A stretch of 64,000 nt of DNA from JAWSVE01 sp050789445 (lineage in GTDB: Bacteria > Pseudomonadota > Gammaproteobacteria > Pseudomonadales > Cellvibrionaceae). This document shows, in pieces, positions 52,477 through 60,800 of the stretch. Position numbers and translations under genes: made by a program. Under the pieces are notes generated by a model that saw only the letters and a list, made by a program, of their open reading frames with translations, was not told the origin of the DNA and did no database searches. Location: contig JAILXR010000001.1 of assembly GCA_050789445.1 (NCBI GenBank), forward strand, positions 2,728,001 to 2,792,000, written 5' to 3'. Position 1 is the first letter of the stretch, and each line of letters opens with the position of its first letter.

Positions 52477-53457
52477 ATGGAAGTCTTAGAAGATCGCCCC
52501 GCAGCAGTTTTAGGCAACAATCAAAAGCACAGTGATAAAACGAAAAGCACGAACGAAAATATGAAGGGCAACGATGCGATGAGTGAAGCAATGAATGCAG
52601 AAACAAACGTGAAGTTAGAATCGATAGGAAAAGAACAAGTGAAAGAATCATCGGTTCCTGATTATCAACAACAAGATACAGTTGGCTTTCCATTAGTCGA
52701 TTCGGCGCGAATGTCTACACGTGGAGTTAATGTTTTTTACGGTGAAAAACAAGTGTTGTTTGATGTTGATTTAGATATCGGTGAAAACGAAGTGATTGCG
52801 ATGATTGGCCCATCGGGTTGTGGTAAATCGACATTTCTTCGATGCCTAAATCGTATGAATGACACCATCGATATTTGCCGCATCGAAGGTGACATTACAC
52901 TTGATAATCAAAACATATACGATCCAAAATTAGATGTTGTTCCACTTCGTGCTCGAGTTGGTATGGTGTTTCAAAAACCAAATCCATTTCCTAAATCAAT
53001 CTATGACAACGTTGCTTATGGCCCTCGTATTCATGGTTTAGTCAATCATCGAGCAGAGCTTGATGAGATTGTAGAGACAAGTTTAAAACGTGCTGGGTTA
53101 TGGGAAGAAGTGAAAGATCGTTTATTACAGCCAGGTACAGGCTTGTCGGGTGGGCAACAACAGCGTCTTTGTATTGCGCGAACAATAGCTGTTAGCCCAG
53201 AAGTTATTTTAATGGATGAACCTTGTTCGGCGCTTGATCCAATTGCAACAGCAAAAATTGAAGAGCTTATTGCTGAACTGAGTGAAAACTTTACGATTGC
53301 CATCGTTACCCATTCGATGCAACAAGCTGCTCGAGTTTCATCTCGAACTGCTTATTTCCATCTCGGAAAATTAATAGAAGCAAATAAAACAGAAATAGTT
53401 TTCACAAATCCTCAACATAAACTGACAGAAGCATATATTACAGGCCGATTTGGCTAA
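52477..53457 (+). CDS. pstB: Phosphate ABC transporter ATPase PstB with N-terminal extension
   Basis: ATP-hydrolysing subunit of the Pst system. Walker A GPSGCGKST, the Q loop FQKPNPFPKSIYDN, the signature LSGGQQQRLCIARTIA, Walker B VILMDEPCSALDP and the H loop IVTHSMQQAARVS are all intact. The core begins about residue 75. The first about 70 residues are a polar Glu/Asn/Lys/Met-rich extension absent from E. coli PstB (257 residues). GAGGAG sits 6 nt before the ATG at 52477, so the extension is likely translated. Downstream internal Met codons lack such a site. Confidence 0.95.
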   Translation: MEVLEDRPAAVLGNNQKHSDKTKSTNENMKGNDAMSEAMNAETNVKLESIGKEQVKESSVPDYQQQDTVGFPLVDSARMSTRGVNVFYGEKQVLFDVDLDIGENEVIAMIGPSGCGKSTFLRCLNRMNDTIDICRIEGDITLDNQNIYDPKLDVVPLRARVGMVFQKPNPFPKSIYDNVAYGPRIHGLVNHRAELDEIVETSLKRAGLWEEVKDRLLQPGTGLSGGQQQRLCIARTIAVSPEVILMDEPCSALDPIATAKIEELIAELSENFTIAIVTHSMQQAARVSSRTAYFHLGKLIEANKTEIVFTNPQHKLTEAYITGRFG

Positions 53458-53547
53458 CCAAGTTTTAGATTCTATTATTGAAATTACAACAGTAAGAATA
53501 ATTCGTTAATATATTGACAGCATCGCTAGAAGTTTTTGGAGCAAGTC

Positions 53548-54261
53548 ATGGACAAATTAAATTTAGATCAACATATCTCGCAACAATTTAATAGCGAACT
53601 AGAAGCTATTAAGACAGAGTTGTTAGAGATGGGCGGATTAGTTGAAAAACAAATTAAAGACGCTGTTAAATCAATTGAAAATGCAGATAGTGAATTAGCA
53701 CAACAAGTTCTGGACAATGAACACAAAGTCGATGAATTTGAAATGGCAATTGATGAGCAATGTACATTAGTTATTGCGATGCGCCAGCCAACAGCTAGCG
53801 ATTTACGCATGGTGTTAACGGTTATCAAAGCTGTACGTGATTTAGAGCGCATGGGTGATGAAGCGCAAAAAGTAGCGAAGATGGCAATGGCATTAGCTGA
53901 AACAGGTTCTTCTTCACAGGGCTATATTGAGTTAAGGCATATTGGTAGTGGCGTCATTACCATGTTGCAGCATGCATTAGATGCGTTTGCTCGCTACGAT
54001 ACTGAATTAGCAATTACGGTTGTAAAAGAAGATCGCATCGTCGATCAAGAATATAAGTCTGCACTACGTGAGCTTGTGACTTACATGATGGAAGATCCGC
54101 GTTCTATTTCACGTGCGATGAATGTGTTGTGGGCATTGCGATCATTAGAAAGAATTGGTGATCATGCAAGAAATTTAGCTGAACAATTAATTTACATGGT
54201 TAAAGGAACCGATGTTCGTCATGTCAGTTTGGCAGAGCTTGAAGAAAAAGTGAATCAGTAA
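53548..54261 (+). CDS. phoU: Phosphate transport system regulator PhoU
   Basis: Couples Pst transport activity to PhoR and prevents excess phosphate uptake. The 237-residue protein has two three-helix PhoU repeats, each with the metal-site pattern: VIKAVRDLERMGDEAQKVAK and VLWALRSLERIGDHARNLAEQ. I use the ATG at 53548 because GGAG precedes it by 6 nt; the TTG at 53536 would place the ribosome site inside the gene. Last gene of the pst-phoU cluster, followed by a strong terminator. Confidence 0.96.
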   Translation: MDKLNLDQHISQQFNSELEAIKTELLEMGGLVEKQIKDAVKSIENADSELAQQVLDNEHKVDEFEMAIDEQCTLVIAMRQPTASDLRMVLTVIKAVRDLERMGDEAQKVAKMAMALAETGSSSQGYIELRHIGSGVITMLQHALDAFARYDTELAITVVKEDRIVDQEYKSALRELVTYMMEDPRSISRAMNVLWALRSLERIGDHARNLAEQLIYMVKGTDVRHVSLAELEEKVNQ

Positions 54262-54284
54262 AATTCTATTGGTTTTAGAAAAAT

Positions 54285-54316
54285 AAAAAAGGTGCTTCAA
54301 CTGAAGCACCTTTTTT
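54285..54316. terminator. Bidirectional terminator after phoU
   Basis: AAAAAAGGTGCTTCA (54285-54299) and TGAAGCACCTTTTTT (54302-54316) form a perfect 15-bp stem with a 2-nt loop. A- and T-runs make it active for both phoU and the opposing thioesterase gene. Confidence 0.93.
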
Positions 54317-54352
54317 GTGCGTGTTATAAATATACAATGAAGCCCTTAAAAA

Positions 54353-54781
54353 TTAATTCTTGATCGAAGCCACTAAAGAAGTACAGGTTGCCGTTGCGAT
54401 TAAGTGTTTTCTATCATCGAACAACTTCCCTTCCGCGTAGCAAATACTTCTTCCTTGATTGATAACCGTTGCTTCACATATAAATCTCCCGGGCTTACCT
54501 GGGCTGATAAATAAAACGTTTAGATCTAATGTTGGTGCGAATTCGCCATTACCTAGAAGCATTCCAATAGCTGGACCCATAGTGGCATCGAGCATGGCGG
54601 TGAGTATTCCACCTTGTACCATGCCGGCAGGGTTTAAAAACCGCTCCCCTGCTTCAAAGCTAGATGATAAACGTTTTTCTTCAGCGTTTATTTCTATAAA
54701 TTCTGATTTTAATGTTCTTGCAATAGGTGGCCTTGGTGCCTCTCCGTTTTGTATTTTCCAAAAATGGCTGTCTTTATTCAT
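54353..54781 (-). CDS. PaaI-family hotdog thioesterase, copy A
   Basis: A 142-residue hotdog-fold protein expected to hydrolyse acyl-CoA or aryl-CoA. The active-site region is FLNPAGMVQGGILTAMLDATMGPA, where GG and Asp are conserved and the usual His before GG is Gln. It also has DLNVLFISPGKPGRF. It is a tandem paralogue of the 54845-55273 gene, with nearly the same length and about half of the residues shared by eye. The substrate is unknown. Confidence 0.85.
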   Translation of the reverse strand: MNKDSHFWKIQNGEAPRPPIARTLKSEFIEINAEEKRLSSSFEAGERFLNPAGMVQGGILTAMLDATMGPAIGMLLGNGEFAPTLDLNVLFISPGKPGRFICEATVINQGRSICYAEGKLFDDRKHLIATATCTSLVASIKN

Positions 54782-54844
54782 AGCAGTTTTTTTTAAATGA
54801 GGGTATAGGCAAAAATGATTTTATGAAATATAAAATGAATAATA

Positions 54845-55273
54845 TCAATTAGGCATGCGAATAATTTTAGCGGTTGCCGTTGCAGTTGCGACCAATTCAC
54901 CATCAGCATCAACAAGCTCAGATGATAAATAGCAAATACTTTTTCCTTTTTTAATGACTTTTCCTTTTCCAGTAAACTTCCCTGGATTTGCGCCTTTAAT
55001 GAAGGAGACTTTTAGACTGAGTGTTGGTGCAAACTGATTCTCACCGAGAAGTGATGCCAGGCAAGGCCCCATGGTGTCATCCAGCATGGCAGACACAATA
55101 CCACCCTGCACAAAACCGGCGGGGTTTAAGAATTCTTCACCAATATCAAAAGAAGTTAAAAGAGTTTGCTTGTCTGTATTGACTTCAAGAAAGGTAGCGT
55201 TAAGTGTTTTTGCAATATTAGGCGGTGGTAACTCACCGCGTTGTATTTTTGAGAAAAAGTTATTGTCACTCAT
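54845..55273 (-). CDS. PaaI-family hotdog thioesterase, copy B
   Basis: A 142-residue paralogue of the neighbouring copy A, 63 bp upstream of it. It shows FLNPAGFVQGGIVSAMLDDTMGPC and LSLKVSFIKGANPGKF, with the same Gln-GG arrangement. The two probably arose by local duplication and are likely cotranscribed. NnrU lies 35 bp further upstream on the same strand. Confidence 0.85.
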   Translation of the reverse strand: MSDNNFFSKIQRGELPPPNIAKTLNATFLEVNTDKQTLLTSFDIGEEFLNPAGFVQGGIVSAMLDDTMGPCLASLLGENQFAPTLSLKVSFIKGANPGKFTGKGKVIKKGKSICYLSSELVDADGELVATATATAKIIRMPN

Positions 55274-55308
55274 AATTCAAAAGTTTAAACAGTGTTGAAA
55301 AAATTAAT

Positions 55309-55908
55309 TTAACTGCCAATGATGGCGTAGCCAAATAAAAATGGATGCAGAAACATGATGGCAACATAGGTGGTGAAACCTGCTGCGAAGACGATTAAAT
55401 CTTTCTTTATGGGCAGTTTTTCAGTTTGTTTTTGAGCGCCGCGAGCGTTGGCGGTTATCATTCCGAGTAAGGAATATAAGCCTAAAGAGCCAAACATAAT
55501 GATAGAGGCCAAATCACCATTTGCTAATAGGTGCGCAGCAGACCAACATACAACACCCCACAACATAGGATGACGAGTGAAGCGTTTAATATTCCCTTTC
55601 ATATGAGCAGCGGGCAAAAGAATAAAAGCGATAAGCATCAGCGTCATTGCAATATGTTTAGCGCCATTGAGGGGTGCATAAACATGAACAAAATCGGCAT
55701 TCATTTTTCCAATAACAATAAGTACAAAACCAACGAGTGCTACGATTGAAAAAATTCCTTTGTAGCCTTTAGCAGATAAGCGGCTAACCAATGAATGTTT
55801 TAAAGAGGGAATGGCCGGTACAAAATGAATACCGATAAAAATAACTAAACCTAGTATTAGTAAAATCATTGATGAGATATCCATTGAGTTATTCATGCTA
55901 TTTTCCAT
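55309..55908 (-). CDS. NnrU family membrane protein
   Basis: A 199-residue protein with about six membrane helices. The strings LGLVIFIGIHFVPAIP and FTRHPMLWGVVCWSAAHLLANGD (given in parts: RHPMLWGVV, then SAAHLLANGD) match the NnrU/isoprenylcysteine-methyltransferase-like superfamily. NnrU was named in denitrifiers for nitrite and NO metabolism, but most relatives occur without those genes, as here. GGGAAA precedes the first ATG. Confidence 0.85.
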   Translation of the reverse strand: MENSMNNSMDISSMILLILGLVIFIGIHFVPAIPSLKHSLVSRLSAKGYKGIFSIVALVGFVLIVIGKMNADFVHVYAPLNGAKHIAMTLMLIAFILLPAAHMKGNIKRFTRHPMLWGVVCWSAAHLLANGDLASIIMFGSLGLYSLLGMITANARGAQKQTEKLPIKKDLIVFAAGFTTYVAIMFLHPFLFGYAIIGS

Positions 55909-56119
55909 GAGAGTTTCCCAAAGTTTTTATTTAAATAATAATGAGTATCCTAGTGTAAACAGAGAAGAAGATATAAACAATCTTATTAGCGTCAACAAAA
56001 AGCAAATTCAATGAAAGCTTAAAAAGTTATGAAATATATAAAAAAATACCGACAGCATGAATATGCGTCGGTATTATTAGGGTGAAACTTAGACTTAGGG
56101 TCTACTCATCGAATTAGGG

Positions 56120-57307
56120 TTAGAAAAAAGATTGAATCCCTGTTTGAGCACGGCCAAGTATAAGCGCATGAACATCTTGAGTTCCCTCATAAGTGTTGAC
56201 TACTTCTAAGTTCACCATGTGACGCATGACAGGGTATTCATCAGAAATGCCGTTACCGCCGTGCATGTCACGAGCTTCACGAGCCACTTCTAATGCTTTC
56301 ACACAATTGTTTCTTTTTAGTAAAGAAATTAATTCTGGTGCAAGTTTGTTTTCATCTTTTAAGCGTGTCGCTCGCAAGCTGCCTAATAAACCAAGGCTAA
56401 TGTCCGTTTGCATGACCGCTAATTTTTTTTGAATGATTTGGTTAGCGGCTAAAGGACGGCCGAATTGTTTGCGATCAAGCGTGTAGCTACGTGCTGCATG
56501 CCAGCATGCTTCTGCCGCACCTAATGCTCCCCAAGAGATACCAAGACGTGCACTGTTTAAGCAACCGAAAGGACCTTTTAATCCTTGCACATTAGGCATT
56601 AAGTTTTCGTCTGGAACAAATACATCTTCCATAACGATTTCACCCGTGATGGATGCACGCAATGCAAGTTTGCCTTCAATTTTTGGAGCGGATAAACCTT
56701 TCATCCCTTTATCTAAAATAAAACCACGAATAACGTCATCTTCAGTTTTTGCCCAAACAACAAATACGTCAGCGATAGGAGAATTACTGATCCACATTTT
56801 TGCGCCGTTAAGAATATAACCATCAGCAACTTTCTTCGCACGGGTGACCATGCCACCAGGGTCAGAACCATGATCAGGTTCTGTTAAACCAAAGCAGCCA
56901 ATGAATTCGCCGCTGGCAAGTTTTGGTAAATATTTTTCTTTTTGCGCTTCGCTACCATAATTATAAATAGGGTACATAACGAGACTAGATTGAACACTCA
57001 TCATTGAACGGTAACCAGAATCAACACGCTCAACTTCACGTGCGATTAAGCCATAGCTCACATAGTTTACGCCGGGGCAGCCATAGCCTTCGATAGAAGA
57101 GCCTAACAAACCAAGCGCTCCCATTTCGCGGAAGATTTCTGGATCAGTCGATTCGTTGCGGTAAGCTTCAGTAACACGTGGTTGAAGTTTATCTTGGCAA
57201 TACTGATGGGCGGTATCGCGAATCATGCGTTCTTCTTCGCTCAGCATGTCATCAATGACGAAAGGATCTTCCCAGTTAAATTTAGCCCAAGTGGTTGTAC
57301 CGGACAT
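56120..57307 (-). CDS. gcdH: Glutaryl-CoA dehydrogenase
   Basis: FAD-dependent oxidation and decarboxylation of glutaryl-CoA to crotonyl-CoA, in lysine and aromatic degradation. The 395-residue acyl-CoA dehydrogenase has VERVDSGYRSMMSVQSSLVM, FGLTEPDHGSDPGGM, MHGGNGISDEYPVMRHMVN and the catalytic Glu in NTYEGTQDVHALILGRA. These strings fit GcdH rather than general acyl-CoA dehydrogenases. A ribosome site (GGAGGAATATAT) lies before the ATG on the minus strand. No other pathway gene is next to it in the window. Confidence 0.94.
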   Translation of the reverse strand: MSGTTTWAKFNWEDPFVIDDMLSEEERMIRDTAHQYCQDKLQPRVTEAYRNESTDPEIFREMGALGLLGSSIEGYGCPGVNYVSYGLIAREVERVDSGYRSMMSVQSSLVMYPIYNYGSEAQKEKYLPKLASGEFIGCFGLTEPDHGSDPGGMVTRAKKVADGYILNGAKMWISNSPIADVFVVWAKTEDDVIRGFILDKGMKGLSAPKIEGKLALRASITGEIVMEDVFVPDENLMPNVQGLKGPFGCLNSARLGISWGALGAAEACWHAARSYTLDRKQFGRPLAANQIIQKKLAVMQTDISLGLLGSLRATRLKDENKLAPELISLLKRNNCVKALEVAREARDMHGGNGISDEYPVMRHMVNLEVVNTYEGTQDVHALILGRAQTGIQSFF

Positions 57308-57559
57308 ATATATTCCTCCGAAATTCTTTGTGAGTGCTTAATATAGACTATAAATGAAATTTATAATTTGTTCTTAAAATAGTCGCGCACTATAGCAGGA
57401 TTAGCCAGACCCGTCTGCGTTAACGGCGGTAAAGACACTCTAAGGAGCGCCTGTAATGACGAGTATATCTTTGAATAATATAGAGGTCGTTGGTCATAAA
57501 AGCGGTTAACAATTCATGCGATTGATAAAATCGAAATACCGCCTTTATGTTATAGACAA

Positions 57560-58645
57560 TTAAGAGCGTGCGGATATGATTGTTTTCAATGCATTAAGCA
57601 AAGTTTTCGTTTCTAGATCGGTACCAATACTGATACGTAAAAAATTATCGATGCGAGCTTGGGTAAAGTGACGGACAATAATGTTGTGAGTCCGTAGCTC
57701 GGCGGCTAGTACATCGGCGGTAATCGAATCGTGAGAACAAAAAACAAAGTTAGCCATTGAAGGTAAAACAGAAAAATTTAAAGTGTTTAATTGTTCCGTT
57801 AAATATTGACGAGTAGCGATCACTTTTTTGCAGGTATCATCAAAATATTGTTTATCTTCAATAGAGGCTGTTGCACCGGCAATAGCTAGTTTATCTAAAG
57901 GGTAAGAATTAAAACTGTCTTTCACTCTGATCAATGCTTCAATGAGTGATTCGTTTCCAATAGCAAAGCCAACACGCAAGCCAGCAAGTGAACGTGATTT
58001 AGAAAGGGTTTGAATGACCAATAGATTTGGATATTGGTTAATGAGTGAAACTGCGGTGTTAGCACCAAAATCCACATAAGCTTCGTCGATAGCAACAACA
58101 GCATCGGGGTTACGTTGTAACAGTGTTTCAATATCACCTAATGAGAGCGCGCAACCTGTTGGGGCATTAGGGTTAGGGATGATAATGCCGCCATTAGGAA
58201 TGCTGTAGTCATCTATATTGATTGAGAAATCGCTATCAAGTGGAATTTTTTTAGAGTCAATTTGATAAAGATTGCAGTACACAGGATAAAAACTATAACT
58301 AATATCGGGAAATAGTAATGGCTGGTCATGCTTGAATAGCGCCTGAAAAGTGTGCGCCAAAATTTCATCTGAACCATTGCCGATAAAAACATTGTTCGAT
58401 GACAGAGTCGAACTTGTTTGGCCTGAAAAATGTTTAGCGATGGCTGCCTTTAATTGGCTGGCGTCAGGATCTGGATAGAGCCGTAAATCATCGTTAGTGG
58501 CTTCTTTAATCCTATCTAAAACCACTGGCGAAGGCGGATAAGGGCATTCGTTGGTGTTGAGCTTAACTAAGTTTGTCACGCGTGGCTGTTCACCTGGGAC
58601 ATAAGGTGTAAGGTCGTGAACGATTTTGCTCCAAAACTTACTCAT
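57560..58645 (-). CDS. hisC: Histidinol-phosphate aminotransferase
   Basis: PLP enzyme of histidine synthesis that converts imidazole-acetol phosphate to histidinol phosphate. The 361-residue protein has YVPGEQPRVTNLVKLNTNECPY, GNGSDEILAHTFQAL, NPNAPTGCALSL, DEAYVDFG and the PLP-lysine motif TLSKSRSLAGLRVG. This short-lineage HisC is like the second copy (HisC2-type) found in many gammaproteobacteria. It is a single gene, not in a his operon here. Confidence 0.94.
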   Translation of the reverse strand: MSKFWSKIVHDLTPYVPGEQPRVTNLVKLNTNECPYPPSPVVLDRIKEATNDDLRLYPDPDASQLKAAIAKHFSGQTSSTLSSNNVFIGNGSDEILAHTFQALFKHDQPLLFPDISYSFYPVYCNLYQIDSKKIPLDSDFSINIDDYSIPNGGIIIPNPNAPTGCALSLGDIETLLQRNPDAVVAIDEAYVDFGANTAVSLINQYPNLLVIQTLSKSRSLAGLRVGFAIGNESLIEALIRVKDSFNSYPLDKLAIAGATASIEDKQYFDDTCKKVIATRQYLTEQLNTLNFSVLPSMANFVFCSHDSITADVLAAELRTHNIIVRHFTQARIDNFLRISIGTDLETKTLLNALKTIISARS

Positions 58646-59026
58646 AAAACATTCTCATTAAAATGGTTTAAACAATATGGATGTAACTTAGTTGCTAAGA
58701 AAAGAGTATAGGGACAGATTAAAAAAATAAACAGTATGGAACCCTGTACACTGCCAATCAAGTTTTTAGTCGTTCATAGAATAAAAATATTCAAAAACGA
58801 GATCAAAAGGAAACATTCATAGAAAAAAACGTTAAATTTCAATATTATCGCATTAATTGCTTGAGCTATTACCTCCGATGAGGACAATAGGTACTCGAGT
58901 GAATATTAAAGCGAAAAACTGTTTAGCAAACGCTTAAGGAATATTTGAAGGTCAATATCAATAATGACTGTATAAAAATTTTATGCGCTCTTTTTTAAAA
59001 ACAAAAACATTTGTGGCGAGAAGAAA
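58646..59026. other. 381-bp intergenic region between divergent hisC and a GNAT gene
   Basis: No ORF of coding quality, no RNA gene and no clear repeat. Must contain promoters for hisC (minus) and the acetyltransferase (plus); none could be assigned with confidence. Confidence 0.45.
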
Positions 59027-59449
59027 ATGATAAAGGATGTAGAGTTAACTGATACAGCGGGCATAGCTGAATTACTAAGGGGCCTAGGCTATAACACGAC
59101 TCAAAAATTGATCGAGTCAAAGCTAGTAACGTTTGAAGGCTCTGGTGATTATAAAGCAATGATTGATACGGAAGACGGCGTTATTCATGGCATTATTGGC
59201 GCGCAATTATTAAACCCTTTTCATACTAAAGGTAAAACAGGGCGTGTGACGACTCTAGTTTTTCATGAAAGCTACCGAGGTAACCGAGCTGGAAAGGCTT
59301 TAGTGGAAGCTATCAATGATTACTTTAAGGCGTCAGGTTGTTTAATCAGCGAAGTGTCTGGCAATGTCATGCAATCGCAAGCGAAAAAGTTTTTCACAGG
59401 ACTTGGCTACAAAGACGGTGAAAAGATCTTCAGCAAGCGCCACGGATAG
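59027..59449 (+). CDS. GNAT family N-acetyltransferase
   Basis: A 140-residue single-domain acetyltransferase. The acetyl-CoA motif is VTTLVFHESYRGNRAGKALVEAIND, with R-G-x-x-A-G-K-A instead of the more common Q/RxxGxG/A, and the C-terminal strand is NVMQSQAKKFFTGLGYKDGEKIF. GGCGAGAAGAAA precedes the ATG. The substrate is unknown. Unrelated in detail to the acetyltransferase fragment at 60040-60144. Confidence 0.9.
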   Translation: MIKDVELTDTAGIAELLRGLGYNTTQKLIESKLVTFEGSGDYKAMIDTEDGVIHGIIGAQLLNPFHTKGKTGRVTTLVFHESYRGNRAGKALVEAINDYFKASGCLISEVSGNVMQSQAKKFFTGLGYKDGEKIFSKRHG

Positions 59450-59573
59450 CCAGATGCTTTTATAGCACCGTCAATAGCTTTCAAAAATGGCTGACTAAAA
59501 CCAAGCCCCTTCTTTCCAAGCCTCTTCTTACCAAGACAGCCTTAATACCCCAGATTCCTCGTTAAAGGATTCC

Positions 59574-60044
59574 ATGATGTGCATCAGGCCTCCCCTATTT
59601 TCGGTTCAAGGTAGAATAGATGCATGGCGATTTTTGGCCTATTTTATGGTGTATACCATTTTGTATGCCATCGCTTTATTATTGTCAGCTTGGATCTTGA
59701 TTCCATTATTTTCTACACGTCCCGACTTAACGATAACGTCTTTGCCTCTGTTGGTTGTGTTGTTGTTATACGTTTGCAGTTTTTTACCTCAGCATATACC
59801 GGCTCGACGGCGGCTTTATGATTTAGGCAAAAATGGAAAGTGGTCGCTATTATTATTGTTGCCCATTATTAATATTGGCTTCGTAGTGTATTTGTTGTTT
59901 GCAAAAGGTGAAGAGTTGGAAAATAAATTCGGAAAACGCCCTTGCCCTTCTCCAGTCTCAATCAAGCTATTTTGTATACTGGTGCCAGTGTTGATAATCG
60001 TTATTATTAAAATAGCGATAAACATGTGGAAGGCTTCAATATGA
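59574..60044 (+). CDS. DUF805-like membrane protein
   Basis: A 156-residue protein with about four hydrophobic segments. The N-terminus LFSVQGRIDAWRFLAYFMVY and the central RRLYDLGKNGKWSLLLLLPIINIG with GEELENKFGKRP follow the DUF805 pattern (GR-x-x-R-x-x-F, RR-x-x-D-x-G, N-x-x-G). It has a longer N-terminal region between helices than usual. Function unknown. Its last codons run directly into a fragment of another gene in a different frame, so its 3' end may be a recombination junction. Confidence 0.75.
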   Translation: MMCIRPPLFSVQGRIDAWRFLAYFMVYTILYAIALLLSAWILIPLFSTRPDLTITSLPLLVVLLLYVCSFLPQHIPARRRLYDLGKNGKWSLLLLLPIINIGFVVYLLFAKGEELENKFGKRPCPSPVSIKLFCILVPVLIIVIIKIAINMWKASI

Positions 60045-60144
60045 GAAAATTGGGCAATCTAAAGAAATAGGCTATAAGCATAATCAATGGGTTGATGTTG
60101 GTTATTGGCAAAAAATATTTCCTGATAGTGAACTAGAAAAATGA
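60040..60144 (+). pseudogene. C-terminal fragment of a PAT-type acetyltransferase
   Basis: Read in the frame starting 60040, the DNA encodes YEKIGQSKEIGYKHNQW and VDVGYWQKIF followed by a stop at 60142-60144. That string matches the C-terminal end of phosphinothricin N-acetyltransferase-like GNATs (HEKFGF-x-x-x-G-x-x-K-x-VGYKFGRWLDVGYW). No N-terminal part is present, as DUF805 coding sequence precedes it. It is therefore a 100-bp fossil. The stop overlaps the ATG of the next gene. Confidence 0.7.
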
Positions 60145-60797
60145 AAATCGTTCTTAAATATCGTTTATTTTTAATTTTACTAATATGCAGTTCATATAAT
60201 ATTTATGCAGACGAATCCACATTATCAAATTCAGAAAATGCAAATTTTAAGGAGATTGATAGTCTGGTAACTCTCCGAGATATTAATCGGATCGCATCTA
60301 AAACAATCAATCATATAATCAATCAGTATTCCTTGCCGCTGTATAATAGTTATTTCGACATAGTGAGCCAAGATGTTGAGGTTTATCCGCTGCATGAAAA
60401 TTATCGTAGGATATTTAAGCGCCTAGGACTACTCGTTGAAGATGTTCGAATTGGATACTCAGCTTATTTAGGCAATGCGTTTAATAAAGTCGCGATGACG
60501 GATTGCAATACTGTCTATTTTCCCCATCCATCTTTTGTTAAAAAATTAAAAGATGGAAAGAAAATCACAAAAAAACAAATGCACTTATTACTGCATGAGT
60601 TAGGGCACAGTCTGCAGTGTAGAAAAGCAACGAAAAAGATGTACGCGCAACGATGGTTTAGTGAATTAAGTCCTGCGACAATCAAGGCTTTGAAATCGGG
60701 AAGGGTTGAAACTAAAAACATCCATGACGCTATGCCCCTAGAAAAAGAGGCAGATGAATTTTCCAAAAAAATGTATCTGGAAGTTATTAAATATTAG
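60141..60797 (+). CDS. Secreted HELGH metallopeptidase candidate
   Basis: A 218-residue protein with a signal peptide (KYRLFLILLICSSYNIYA). The zinc motif HELGH is at 152-156 (LLLHELGHSLQC). A downstream EKEADEF (from about residue 201) can provide the third ligand, as in DUF4157-like and related HExxH...E peptidases. The first about 140 residues have TVYFPHPSFVKK but no other recognised domain. It begins inside the stop of the acetyltransferase fossil, and lacks a good ribosome site, so its expression depends on that leader. Confidence 0.65.
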   Translation: MKIVLKYRLFLILLICSSYNIYADESTLSNSENANFKEIDSLVTLRDINRIASKTINHIINQYSLPLYNSYFDIVSQDVEVYPLHENYRRIFKRLGLLVEDVRIGYSAYLGNAFNKVAMTDCNTVYFPHPSFVKKLKDGKKITKKQMHLLLHELGHSLQCRKATKKMYAQRWFSELSPATIKALKSGRVETKNIHDAMPLEKEADEFSKKMYLEVIKY

Positions 60798-60800
60798 AAG

